Positions 1 through 7,153 of a DNA stretch of 64,000 bases are shown here, piece after piece. Under the pieces are notes generated by a model. The model was not told the origin of the DNA, made no database searches, and was given only the letters and a program-made list of their open reading frames with translations. The DNA lies in assembly GCF_000783395.1 (NCBI RefSeq), contig NZ_JSFK01000015.1, positions 62,001 through 126,000 of the forward strand, in the 5' to 3' direction. This DNA comes from Pseudomonas chlororaphis (lineage in GTDB: Bacteria > Pseudomonadota > Gammaproteobacteria > Pseudomonadales > Pseudomonadaceae). Within the stretch, counting starts at the first letter, position 1, and every line of letters starts with the position of its first letter. The position numbers and the translations under genes were made by a program.

Positions 1-1
1 G

Positions 2-670
2 CCGCTCGACCTGCTGCTGTACCTGATCCGCAAACAGAACATCAACATCCTCGACATCCCGGTGGCGGAAATCACCCGCCAGTACATGGGCTATGTCGAG
101 TTGATGCAGTCGGTGCGCCTGGAGCTGGCCGCCGAGTATCTGGTGATGGCCGCGATGCTCGCCGAGATCAAGTCGCGCATGCTGTTGCCGCGCGCCGAAA
201 CCGTCGAAGACGAAGAAGACGACCCGCGCGCCGAACTGATCCGCCGCTTGCAGGAATACGAGCGCTTCAAGGCTGCCGCCGAAGGCATCGACGGCTTGAG
301 CCGCGTTGGCCGTGATGTGATCGTGCCCAAGCTCGACGCCCCGGAAGCCCGCGCGCGCAAGCTGTTGCCGGATGTCGCGCTGGAAGAGATTTTGATGTGC
401 ATGGCCGAAGTGCTGCGCCGTGGCGATATGTTTGAAAGCCACCAGGTCAGCCGCGAGGCACTGTCCACCCGCGAGCGCATGAGCGATGTGCTGGAACGGC
501 TCAAGGGCGGCGGTTTTGTGCCGTTCGTCGAGTTGTTCACCGCCGAAGAGGGCCGGCTGGGTGTGGTGGTGACCTTTATGGCGATCCTTGAACTGGTCAA
601 GGAATCCTTGGTCGAGCTGGTGCAGAATGAGCCGTTCGCCGCGATCCACGTGCGAGCCCGAGCCGAATAA
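2..670 (+). CDS. scpA: Segregation and condensation protein A, 5'-truncated
   Basis: This is the C-terminal 222 residues of ScpA, the kleisin subunit that bridges SMC heads in the SMC-ScpAB chromosome condensation complex. The frame is open from base 2 and the start lies outside the window. The first residues, PLDLLLYLIRKQNINILDIP, are the conserved block that follows the N-terminal SMC-neck-binding helix in this family. An acidic linker (around bases 200-235) and a C-terminal winged-helix region (GRLGVVVTFMAILELVKE) follow. The stop lies 11 bases before scpB, the usual operon partner. Family assignment is firm; only the truncation limits it. Confidence 0.93.
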   Translation, partial: PLDLLLYLIRKQNINILDIPVAEITRQYMGYVELMQSVRLELAAEYLVMAAMLAEIKSRMLLPRAETVEDEEDDPRAELIRRLQEYERFKAAAEGIDGLSRVGRDVIVPKLDAPEARARKLLPDVALEEILMCMAEVLRRGDMFESHQVSREALSTRERMSDVLERLKGGGFVPFVELFTAEEGRLGVVVTFMAILELVKESLVELVQNEPFAAIHVRARAE

Positions 671-681
671 CGAGTCGAAAC

Positions 682-1683
682 ATGAACCTGACTGAACCCC
701 GCGAGCTGGCACCCCTGCTTGAAGCCTTTCTGTTGGCCTCGGGAAAGCCGCAATCCCTTGAGCGCCTGTTTGAACTGTTCGAAGAGGGCGAACGCCCTGA
801 GCCGGCAGTCTTCAAGAAAGCCCTGACGCTGTTGGGCAAGTCCTGCGAGGGCCGCGCGTTCGAGCTCAAGGAAGTCTCGTCGGGCTATCGCTTGCAGATC
901 CGCGAGAAGTTTTCGCCGTGGGTCGGCCGACTCTGGGAAGAACGCCCGCAGCGCTATTCCCGTGCCTTGCTGGAAACCATCGCGCTGATCGCCTATCGCC
1001 AGCCGATCACCCGTGGCGAAATTGAAGATGTGCGCGGTGTGGCGGTGAACAGCAACATCGTCAAAACCTTGCTGGAGCGTGAGTGGATCCGGGTTGTCGG
1101 TTATCGCGATGTGCCGGGAAAGCCGGCGATGTTTGCCACCACCAAAGGCTTTCTCGATCACTTCAACCTGAAGAACCTCGAAGACCTGCCGCCGCTGGCC
1201 GAACTGCGCGAAATGGAAACCGACCCGGTGCTCGATTTTGACGACGCGCCGGTTCCACAGGGCTTGCAGGAACTGGCCGATGCCAGCGCCGAGCCGGAAG
1301 AGGAGAAAGAGGAAACCAGTTTCCATACGTTGTTGCTGGAGCTGGACAGCATGGAGGAGGGGATCAAGACCGACTTCGATGATTTGCTGCGGGAGGCGGT
1401 GGATGGTGAAGTGCCGACGGTTGATGCAGAAACCGAGACTGAGCCTGAGCCTGAGCCGCAGATCGCCGAGCCAACCATCGAAGTTGAACTTGAAGCCGAG
1501 CCAGAAGCCGAACCGGAAGAAGACATTCTCGGCGTCGCCGAAGCCCGCGAAAAGCTGTTGGCCGCCGTCGCTGCCCTCGAACAACCGGCGCCAGAACCTG
1601 AACCCGAGCTAAGCGAAGAAGAAGCCGAAGCCCGCGCCCTGGCCGAAGCCATCGAAGCCGAACGCCGCGAATTCGAAGACTGA
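682..1683 (+). CDS. scpB: Segregation and condensation protein B with long acidic tail
   Basis: ScpB forms a dimer that binds the ScpA kleisin and helps chromosome segregation. The first about 185 residues carry the two winged-helix domains, with the conserved stretch RALLETIALIAYRQPITRGEI and the motif RDVPGKPAMFATTKGFLDHF. The remaining about 145 residues form a low-complexity tail dominated by Glu, Pro and Ala, including a [11 protein letters not shown] run, probably disordered. At 333 residues it is much longer than the core family domain. It starts 11 bases after scpA, so the two are probably co-transcribed. Strong antisense ORFs here are shadows of the GC-rich acidic tail. Confidence 0.93.
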   Translation: MNLTEPRELAPLLEAFLLASGKPQSLERLFELFEEGERPEPAVFKKALTLLGKSCEGRAFELKEVSSGYRLQIREKFSPWVGRLWEERPQRYSRALLETIALIAYRQPITRGEIEDVRGVAVNSNIVKTLLEREWIRVVGYRDVPGKPAMFATTKGFLDHFNLKNLEDLPPLAELREMETDPVLDFDDAPVPQGLQELADASAEPEEEKEETSFHTLLLELDSMEEGIKTDFDDLLREAVDGEVPTVDAETETEPEPEPQIAEPTIEVELEAEPEAEPEEDILGVAEAREKLLAAVAALEQPAPEPEPELSEEEAEARALAEAIEAERREFED

Positions 1684-1693
1684 TTACGAACAA

Positions 1694-1785
1694 CTGTGGG
1701 AGCGAGCCTGCTCGCGAATGCGGTGTGTCAGACAACGATGATGTCGACTGACAGGGCCCTTTCGCGAGCAGGCTCGCTCCCACAG
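1694..1785. repeat. REP-type inverted repeat pair
   Basis: Two perfect 25-base arms (1694-1718 and 1761-1785) face each other across a 42-base spacer. The arm begins CTGTGGGAGCGAGCCTGCTC. The same arm pair recurs at 16491-16579 with a different spacer. This matches the REP doublet pattern widespread between genes in fluorescens-group Pseudomonas. It sits just after the scpB stop. Confidence 0.85.
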
Positions 1786-1811
1786 GAAACGGTGCATATT
1801 CGGAGTGAGTG

Positions 1812-2003
1812 ATGAGTTCCACCAAAGACCCGTGCATCAGCCTCTGCAAATTCACCGACGACATCTGCCTCGGCTGCGGCCGCAGCAAGCGCGAAATCAA
1901 GGCGTGGAAGAAACTCGACAAGGACGACAAACGCACCGTACTGGCCGAAGCTGCGCTGCGCCTGATCAAACTCGGTGGCGCCGGTCGGCGGAAAAAGAAA
2001 TAA
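1812..2003 (+). CDS. DUF1289 small cysteine protein
   Basis: A 63-residue protein of the DUF1289 family. The N-terminal half carries CISLCKFTDDICLGCGRS, whose four cysteines suggest a metal or Fe-S site, followed by a helical segment and a lysine-rich end. I chose the ATG at 1812 over the in-frame GTG at 1809 because a GGAG at 1802-1805 is better spaced to it. The molecular function of the family is not known to me. It lies between scpB and rluB on the same strand and may be read with them. Confidence 0.85.
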   Translation: MSSTKDPCISLCKFTDDICLGCGRSKREIKAWKKLDKDDKRTVLAEAALRLIKLGGAGRRKKK

Positions 2004-2146
2004 CTGTCGATCGATCAGCTAGTCTCTGATGCGCGACGGCGCACATCCGCGTATGATTCGCGACCCTTCGCCGATCCCTTCGGCTGAGTACCCAGATTTC
2101 AATGCTTCAGGCGCCGCCTGAACAGACCACACCGGGAGGTGCCCAG

Positions 2147-3367
2147 ATGAGCGACATCATTCAGAAAGACGACCAGGAAATCGGCCCAGCAGGCGAAAAA
2201 CTGCAGAAAGTCCTCGCCCGTATCGGCGTCGGCTCGCGCCGTGACGTGGAATCCTGGATCAGCCAGGGCCGGATCAAGGTCAATGGCAAAGACGCTACCC
2301 TCGGTCTGCGCGTCGACATGCACGACGCCATCACCATCGATGGCAAAGTGATCAAGCGCGAAGAGGCGGCCGAATCGGTACGCCGCGTGATCATGTACAA
2401 CAAACCCGATGGCGAGATCTGCACCCGTGACGACCCGGAAGGCCGTCCGACCGTGTTCGACAAGCTGCCGCGTCCGAAAGAAGGGCGCTGGATCAACATC
2501 GGTCGTCTCGACATCAACACCACCGGTCTGCTGATGTTCACCACCGACGGTGAACTGGCCAACCGCCTGATGCACCCGTCCTACGAGATGGACCGTGAGT
2601 ACGCCGTGCGTGTACGCGGTGAAGTCGACGACGAAATGATCGAGCGCCTGAAGGCTGGCGTGGTGCTGGAAGACGGCCCGGCCAAGTTCACCGACATCAA
2701 ACAGGCACCGGGCGGCGAAGGTTTCAACCACTGGTATCACTGCGTGGTGATGGAAGGCCGTAACCGTGAGGTTCGTCGTCTGTGGGAATCCCAAGGCCTG
2801 GTGGTCAGCCGTCTGAAGCGCGTGCGTTTCGGCCCGGTGTTCCTCAACTCCGACCTGCCGATGGGCCGCTGGCGCGAAATGAGCCAGTACGAAGTCGACA
2901 TTCTCAGTGCTGAAGTCGGCCTGACGCCGGTTGCGATGCCGCAACTGAACGCCAAGAGCAAAGACAAGCTTGAGCGTATGCAGCGCAAATCGTCGCGTCC
3001 GATGGGCAAGACCGAGCGCGTGCGTACCCTGCGTCCAGCCGCTGGTGCGCCGACCGGCCCACGCCCGAGCCGTGAGCCGCAGATTGAAGGCGAGCGTCCA
3101 GGTCGCAAACCGGTTGCCCGTGACGGCGAGCGCGCACCGCGTCCGGCCAATGGTCGCACCGAGCGTGGCGAACGTGGTGCCCCTGCCGGTCGTGGCACGC
3201 CTGTGGCGGATCGTCCAGCGGACACCACCAACAAGCGCCCGGCCAAGCCTGCGCCGAAGCGTCCGGGGATCAAGCTGGTTGATGGCGACAAACCTTCGGG
3301 CAAGCGTCGTGGCGCACCGGCAGGTTCCGGTCAGCGTCCGGGTTTTGGTCGTAAAAAGCCGGAATAA
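2147..3367 (+). CDS. rluB: 23S rRNA pseudouridine synthase B
   Basis: RluB converts a uridine of 23S rRNA helix 80 (U2605 in E. coli numbering) to pseudouridine. The 406-residue protein has an N-terminal S4 RNA-binding domain (about 15-62), then the RsuA/RluB-type catalytic domain with GRLDINTTGLL, where Asp122 is the expected nucleophile. The conserved block EGRNREVRRLWESQGL follows. From about residue 285 the protein becomes a basic Arg/Pro/Gly/Lys-rich tail, common in pseudomonad RluB. The ATG at 2147 was chosen over an upstream in-frame ATG at 2102 because GGGAGG stands 8 bases before it. A terminator follows the stop. Confidence 0.92.
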   Translation: MSDIIQKDDQEIGPAGEKLQKVLARIGVGSRRDVESWISQGRIKVNGKDATLGLRVDMHDAITIDGKVIKREEAAESVRRVIMYNKPDGEICTRDDPEGRPTVFDKLPRPKEGRWINIGRLDINTTGLLMFTTDGELANRLMHPSYEMDREYAVRVRGEVDDEMIERLKAGVVLEDGPAKFTDIKQAPGGEGFNHWYHCVVMEGRNREVRRLWESQGLVVSRLKRVRFGPVFLNSDLPMGRWREMSQYEVDILSAEVGLTPVAMPQLNAKSKDKLERMQRKSSRPMGKTERVRTLRPAAGAPTGPRPSREPQIEGERPGRKPVARDGERAPRPANGRTERGERGAPAGRGTPVADRPADTTNKRPAKPAPKRPGIKLVDGDKPSGKRRGAPAGSGQRPGFGRKKPE

Positions 3368-3410
3368 GGCAGCTGTGAGCTTCTAGCGGCAAGCTTCAAG
3401 CCAAAGCCAA

Positions 3411-3441
3411 AACGCCAACCTCAGGGTTGGCGTTTTTTTTC
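3411..3441 (+). terminator. Rho-independent terminator after rluB
   Basis: The arms AACGCCAACC and GGGTTGGCGTT enclose a 3-base loop and run straight into eight T residues. Confidence 0.9.
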
Positions 3442-3471
3442 GTCTGGCGAAAGGTATGTGGTGCTTTTGAG

Positions 3472-3575
3472 GGCCTCATCGCTGGCAAGCCAGCTCCCAC
3501 ATGGATCTGCGGTGTTCACAGGATTTATGCAGCGCAACAAAAAACTGTGGGAGCTGGCTTGCCAGCGATGAGGCC
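3472..3575. repeat. REP-type inverted repeat pair, second family
   Basis: Two perfect 30-base arms (3472-3501 and 3546-3575) flank a 44-base spacer. The core CTCCCACA/TGTGGGAG ending is shared with the repeats at 1694 and 16491, but the stem sequence differs (GCTGGCAAGCCAGC). It fills the gap between rluB and the convergent peptidase gene. Confidence 0.85.
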
Positions 3576-3599
3576 AATGCAGCCACCTAATTTGCAGGA

Positions 3600-4565
3600 T
3601 CAGAACACAAAGCGACCGTCAAACACCGGCTTGTCATCCAGCGCCAAAACGCCGCCGGAAAAGATCAGGTCCAGGTGATGACTGCCCTTGGCGCCACCGC
3701 CCAACCCAAGATGCAACCCACAATGCCGCTCCTCAAATCCGGCATTGCGCGCATACAGATCTTTCACGCCTTCGTTAGTGCCAATCCCCAGCTCTTCAAT
3801 CCGCCGGTTCGAAGGATTGGCGTCCAGGTACTTGTTGAAATCATGCTCCAGCCCCGGCACGTCGGTGGCGATGCGACTGATGGTCGAGTTCTCGATCCAT
3901 AACTCCAGTGGCGATTCCAGAACTCCGTATTTGCGCGCAAACGGGATAGTGCTGAGGAACGTGCCCTTGAACTTCACATGCCCGTTGATGGCCTCGCTAT
4001 GCGTGGCGATTTCGCCGGGCGCCAGGTCGAAGTTGCCGACACCGTTGATGTCGGTCCACTTCTTGATGCTGCTCAGCGGCGTCTCGAACCATGAGCCTTC
4101 ATCGTCTTTGAAGCTGAGTGTGGTTGCTTGGGACATGCGCTGAATCAGGTGACTGTTGAGCCCGGCGATGCGCTGCGGAGTGACGCTGAAGGTGTCGTAG
4201 AAATACTCGCCGTAATCCTTGAACAGCAGCGACTTCTTCCAGTTTTCCGCCATCACGCCTTGCAGCGCACGGACAAACTCCGGGCCGTCGGGGCGCGGAT
4301 TGGGCAGGGTGGAAGAGTCGTAGAAGAAAATGTACAGATCGCTGTCGGTGATTGCCGAGGTCAGCGTTGCGGTGCTTTCCAGGTCCAGACGTCGGGCGCT
4401 GAACTGGAAACGAGGATGATCGCCGGCCTGTTCGGCGATGGCACCGGTCAGCGCTTGGTAATCAGCCGTGTGGCCGAGCAATACCTTCGCCGAGTCGAGG
4501 CCGGCAAGGGCAGGGTGGTGTTCGAGGTAGTAAAGGAAATGCGAGATCGCGCGGGGCTTATCCAT
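3600..4565 (-). CDS. M29-like metallopeptidase (aminopeptidase T-like)
   Basis: A 321-residue cytosolic protein without signal peptide. The C-terminal part follows the pattern of M29 aminopeptidases. It has PGEIATHSEAINGHVKF (Glu ligand region), IEELGIGTN, an Glu followed by GLHLGLG with a candidate metal His, and SHHLDLIF with the HxD pair. The metal ligands of the family therefore look present, but overall resemblance is distant, so the activity is inferred. The ATG at 4565 is preceded by GGGAGGACTC; an upstream in-frame start at 4604 would lie inside a terminator hairpin. It is 70 bases downstream of a 45-residue peptide gene on the same strand. That arrangement suggests a precursor peptide and its processing or binding protein. 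No other maturation enzyme is adjacent. Confidence 0.65.
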   Translation of the reverse strand: MDKPRAISHFLYYLEHHPALAGLDSAKVLLGHTADYQALTGAIAEQAGDHPRFQFSARRLDLESTATLTSAITDSDLYIFFYDSSTLPNPRPDGPEFVRALQGVMAENWKKSLLFKDYGEYFYDTFSVTPQRIAGLNSHLIQRMSQATTLSFKDDEGSWFETPLSSIKKWTDINGVGNFDLAPGEIATHSEAINGHVKFKGTFLSTIPFARKYGVLESPLELWIENSTISRIATDVPGLEHDFNKYLDANPSNRRIEELGIGTNEGVKDLYARNAGFEERHCGLHLGLGGGAKGSHHLDLIFSGGVLALDDKPVFDGRFVF

Positions 4566-4587
4566 GAGTCCTCCCTGACTGACCGTG

Positions 4588-4626
4588 AAAAAAGCGGCAG
4601 GCACGACCGGCCGGATCGTGCCTGCC
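4588..4626 (-). terminator. Terminator between peptide gene and peptidase gene
   Basis: On the minus strand, perfect 11-base arms (4616-4626 and 4596-4606) enclose a 9-base loop and are followed by GC and six T residues. It lies just after the peptide stop codon. It should cap most peptide transcripts and let only read-through reach the peptidase gene. Confidence 0.8.
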
Positions 4627-4635
4627 CGGGATGTC

Positions 4636-4773
4636 TTACAAAGGCCACATCGCCGTGCCGAACGGAACTACCGCGTCGGCTTGCATCATTTCTACAGCCG
4701 CCTCGTGGGTCGGTGCTTCAAACCATTCGTCCAGTTGCAGCTCGGTATCCAAGTCTTTTTCCAGTGCTTGCAT
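4636..4773 (-). CDS. 45-residue acidic peptide, candidate precursor peptide
   Basis: This short ORF encodes 45 residues. It starts MQALEKDLDTELQLDEW, has a central acidic helix-like stretch (EAPTHEAAVEMMQAD), and ends VVPFGTAMWPL with a hydrophobic Trp-containing C-terminus. A good ribosome site (AGGAGATCGACC) precedes the ATG. Immediately after the stop stands a strong terminator, then the M29-like peptidase gene on the same strand. An acidic leader-like N-terminus, a short hydrophobic C-terminus and an abundant-transcript architecture fit a ribosomally made modified peptide precursor. No homology is claimed, and a small regulatory or antitoxin-like protein is also possible. Confidence 0.6.
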   Translation of the reverse strand: MQALEKDLDTELQLDEWFEAPTHEAAVEMMQADAVVPFGTAMWPL

Positions 4774-5228
4774 GGTCGATCTCCTAGATGACTTTCACGG
4801 TTGTGACTGGCCGGTCGAGGTGGCCGGCAAGACGTGAAGAACCTAGTTCACGGATTTTTGTAATGCAAAAAATTATTCATTTAATTTTTAAATAGACTTT
4901 TTATTCTGTTTTTCCGCCGGGTTTTTCTTATTTGAAAACAAAAAACTAAGTCGGCATTTTCATTAGCAAGCTAGCTACCGTCAATTTGCAGACGTCCGAC
5001 AGAATTTTCTCAAATGGAAACTCTGCGTTACACGTCGTAAAGAAATGTTTACGAAAAAACCCGTAAAACAGAGTGAAACCAACCATCCATGAGCACTGTA
5101 AGGAATACCTGCCGAAGCCTGCTCCGCTGCGGGCCGGGCAAGGCTCTGGCGCGCTTGTTTCAGCGCCGTTTGCAGGGTGAGATGCGCCCCATGCCTGTCG
5201 TGCAGGTGCATAACAAGAAGGAGGCGCA
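4774..5228. other. 455-base gap with AT-rich tract and TyrR-type box
   Basis: No convincing gene is seen. Bases 4855-4960 are strikingly AT-rich against the GC-rich background and probably hold the promoter of the minus-strand peptide gene, but no clean -35/-10 pair stands out. A TyrR/PhhR-type palindrome lies at 5035-5054. Minus-strand ORFs of 134 and 129 residues cross the region but have no recognisable domain and run through the AT-rich tract and palindrome, so I reject them. Confidence 0.5.
5035..5054. promoter_or_regulatory. PhhR/TyrR-type box
   Basis: Perfect palindrome TCGTAAA-N6-TTTACGA, close to the TyrR/PhhR consensus TGTAAA-N6-TTTACA. Half-sites GTTAC (5027-5031) and GTAAA (5062-5066) flank it, giving a cluster. 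It lies 262 bases upstream of the minus-strand peptide gene and about 610 bases upstream of aroP on the plus strand. phhR itself is in this window, which supports a PhhR site. Confidence 0.6.
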
Positions 5229-5375
5229 ATGAACGCCGTGACTGATCTCCACCTCTCTCCGTGGGACGGTTTTTTCCTCGTCCACGTCGATGGCCTGCAA
5301 AGGCCTGACTCAATTTTTGCAGCCGCTCGAGCATCTCGAGGCGGACACACGCAATCCCGGCAACCGACACGCTGA
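5229..5375 (+). CDS. Possible 48-residue ORF with strong ribosome site
   Basis: The ATG at 5229 follows AAGGAGG by 4 bases, a near-perfect Shine-Dalgarno sequence that is hard to explain otherwise. The encoded peptide starts MNAVTDLHLSPWDGFFLVHV and becomes Arg/Gln-rich. I do not recognise it. An A-rich motif, AACAAGAA (5212-5219), of the Hfq/Crc-binding pattern AAnAAnAA lies just before the ribosome site. It could be an upstream ORF of the aroP transcript unit or the remnant of a longer gene. Confidence 0.3.
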   Translation: MNAVTDLHLSPWDGFFLVHVDGLQRPDSIFAAARASRGGHTQSRQPTR

Positions 5376-5386
5376 TCCAGCGGGGT

Positions 5387-5415
5387 CTGGCAGCAGGGGG
5401 TTAGCGGTGTACAAT
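5387..5415 (+). promoter_or_regulatory. Sigma-70-like promoter upstream of aroP leader
   Basis: CTGGCA (5387-5392), a 17-base spacer and TACAAT (5410-5415) form a good sigma-70-type promoter. Transcription would begin near 5422 and give a leader of about 245 bases before aroP, including the 20-codon ORF. Confidence 0.55.
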
Positions 5416-5524
5416 GCGCCGCGTTTTAACTGTGACCCTCTGCGTAATCGCGCAAATCTCAAGGCTACCCGCCTTGTTCACTCCGTGGCGCCACAAGCGT
5501 TTCGGGTTCGATTTCGTCACAGAT

Positions 5525-5532
5525 AAAAACAA
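5525..5532 (+). promoter_or_regulatory. Candidate Hfq/Crc A-rich motif at leader ORF ribosome site
   Basis: AAAAACAA matches the AAnAAnAA pattern used by Hfq/Crc in Pseudomonas catabolite repression. It lies directly before the AGGTG that would serve as the leader ORF ribosome site. Amino-acid permeases are typical Crc targets, so repression by preferred carbon sources is plausible but inferred. Confidence 0.35.
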
Positions 5533-5543
5533 ACAGGTGACGC

Positions 5544-5606
5544 ATGACCGTTGTAAATAAGCTGAACTCCTGGTGCCTGCGCTGGGGTTTGATCGGGGCT
5601 GCTTGA
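5544..5606 (+). CDS. 20-codon leader peptide with two Trp codons
   Basis: A 20-residue ORF begins at the ATG at 5544 after an AGGTGACGC ribosome site and ends at the TGA at 5604-5606, 60 bases before the aroP ATG. It contains the segment SWCLRWGL with two Trp codons four codons apart. The downstream gene is an aromatic amino-acid permease, so a leader whose translation senses charged tRNA-Trp is an attractive reading. I see no clear terminator/antiterminator pair between it and aroP, so control might act on aroP translation instead. The peptide has not been recognised as a known family. Confidence 0.5.
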   Translation: MTVVNKLNSWCLRWGLIGAA

Positions 5607-5666
5607 AATCGCAACCTTGCAGCAACGTCTACTGAACATCATCAAACCTTGCGTGAGACCTTTTTC

Positions 5667-7085
5667 ATGAGTGGACAACCCTCGCAATCAGGCGAGCTGA
5701 AACGCGGCCTGAAAAATCGCCATATTCAACTGATCGCCCTCGGTGGCGCGATCGGTACCGGATTGTTCCTCGGCTCGGCCGGGGTACTGAAATCCGCCGG
5801 CCCGTCGATGATCCTCGGCTACGCCATCTGCGGCCTCATCGCCTTCATGATCATGCGCCAGCTCGGCGAAATGATTGTCGAAGAGCCGGTGGCCGGTTCC
5901 TTCAGCCATTTCGCGCACAAGTACTGGGGCGGCTTTGCCGGTTTCCTGTCGGGCTGGAACTGCTGGATTCTGTACATTCTGGTGGGCATGTCGGAGCTGA
6001 CTGCGGTCGGCAAATACATTCACTACTGGGCCCCGGACATCCCGACCTGGGTCTCTGCGGCAGCCTTCTTCGTGCTGATCAACGCGATCAACCTGGCCAA
6101 CGTCAAAGTCTTCGGTGAAGCCGAGTTCTGGTTCGCGATCATCAAGGTTGTGGCGATCGTCGGTATGATTGCGCTCGGCAGCTACTTGCTGGTCAGCGGC
6201 AACGGCGGTCCGCAAGCCTCGGTCACTAACCTGTGGTCGCACGGTGGTTTCTTTCCGAACGGGGTGAGCGGTCTGGTGATGGCCATGGCGATCATCATGT
6301 TCTCCTTCGGCGGTCTGGAAATGCTCGGTTTCACCGCCGCTGAAGCCGACAAGCCGAAAACCGTGATCCCGAAAGCGATCAACCAGGTGATCTACCGGAT
6401 CCTGATTTTCTACATCGGCGCACTGGTGATCCTGTTGTCGCTGATGCCATGGGACAGCCTGCTGGAAACCCTCAACGCGTCCGGCGATTCGTACAGCGGC
6501 AGCCCGTTCGTGCAAGTGTTCTCGATGCTCGGCAGCAACACCGCCGCGCACATCCTCAACTTTGTTGTGCTGACCGCCGCGTTGTCGGTGTACAACAGCG
6601 GCACCTACTGCAACAGCCGCATGTTGCTGGGCATGGCCGAGCAGGGCGATGCGCCGAAAGGTCTGGCGAAGATCGACAAGCGCGGCGTGCCGGTGCGTTC
6701 GATTCTGGCTTCCGCAGCGGTGACGCTGGTCGCTGTGCTGCTCAACTATTTGATCCCGCAACACGCGCTGGAACTGCTGATGTCACTGGTGGTTGCGACG
6801 CTGGTGATCAACTGGGCGATGATCAGCTTCTCGCACTTCAAGTTCCGCCAGCACATGAACAAGACCCAGCAGACGCCGTTGTTCAAGGCGCTGTGGTATC
6901 CGTACGGCAACTACATCTGCCTGGCGTTCGTCGCGTTCATCCTTGGCGTGATGCTGCTGATTCCGGGGATTCAGATCTCGGTGTATGCGATTCCGGTGTG
7001 GGTCGTGTTCATGTGGGTCTGCTACGTGATCAAGAACAAGCGCGGCGCGCAGCAGGCCGTGCACGCGGCAGGTGCTGCCAAGTAA
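5667..7085 (+). CDS. aroP: Aromatic amino-acid permease AroP
   Basis: A 472-residue inner-membrane transporter of the APC superfamily (amino acid transporter family), importing Phe, Tyr and Trp by proton symport. It begins with GLKNRHIQLIALGGAIGTGLFLGSA, the family signature of the first membrane segment. Close AroP/PheP-type blocks follow, such as IIMFSFGGLEMLGFTAAEADKPKTVIPKA and LTAALSVYNSGTYCNSRMLLG. About 12 membrane segments are visible. The ATG at 5667 was chosen; a TTG at 5649 is also in frame. A sigma-70 promoter, a two-Trp leader ORF and a distant PhhR box lie upstream, and a terminator follows. The phh catabolic genes in the same window fit aromatic substrates. Confidence 0.85.
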   Translation: MSGQPSQSGELKRGLKNRHIQLIALGGAIGTGLFLGSAGVLKSAGPSMILGYAICGLIAFMIMRQLGEMIVEEPVAGSFSHFAHKYWGGFAGFLSGWNCWILYILVGMSELTAVGKYIHYWAPDIPTWVSAAAFFVLINAINLANVKVFGEAEFWFAIIKVVAIVGMIALGSYLLVSGNGGPQASVTNLWSHGGFFPNGVSGLVMAMAIIMFSFGGLEMLGFTAAEADKPKTVIPKAINQVIYRILIFYIGALVILLSLMPWDSLLETLNASGDSYSGSPFVQVFSMLGSNTAAHILNFVVLTAALSVYNSGTYCNSRMLLGMAEQGDAPKGLAKIDKRGVPVRSILASAAVTLVAVLLNYLIPQHALELLMSLVVATLVINWAMISFSHFKFRQHMNKTQQTPLFKALWYPYGNYICLAFVAFILGVMLLIPGIQISVYAIPVWVVFMWVCYVIKNKRGAQQAVHAAGAAK

Positions 7086-7103
7086 GCGCTGACGCAGAAA
7101 CAC

Positions 7104-7132
7104 AAAACCCGGCCTGAGCGCCGGGTTTTTTT
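7104..7132. terminator. Terminator between aroP and SHMT-like gene
   Basis: AAAACCCGGC and GCCGGGTTTTTTT form a short GC stem with T tract on the plus strand and an A tract on the other side, so it may serve both convergent genes. Confidence 0.85.
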
Positions 7133-7153
7133 ATGGATGCAAATGTTGAGGTG

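Noticed and set aside
91..1584. 497-residue minus-strand ORF across scpA-scpB
   Set aside because: It is antisense to two well-conserved genes and consists of low-complexity Ser/Arg and hydrophobic translations produced by GC-rich codon bias.
4946..5370. Two minus-strand ORFs of 134 and 129 residues
   Set aside because: They run through the AT-rich tract and the PhhR palindrome, lack ribosome sites and resemble no protein family.
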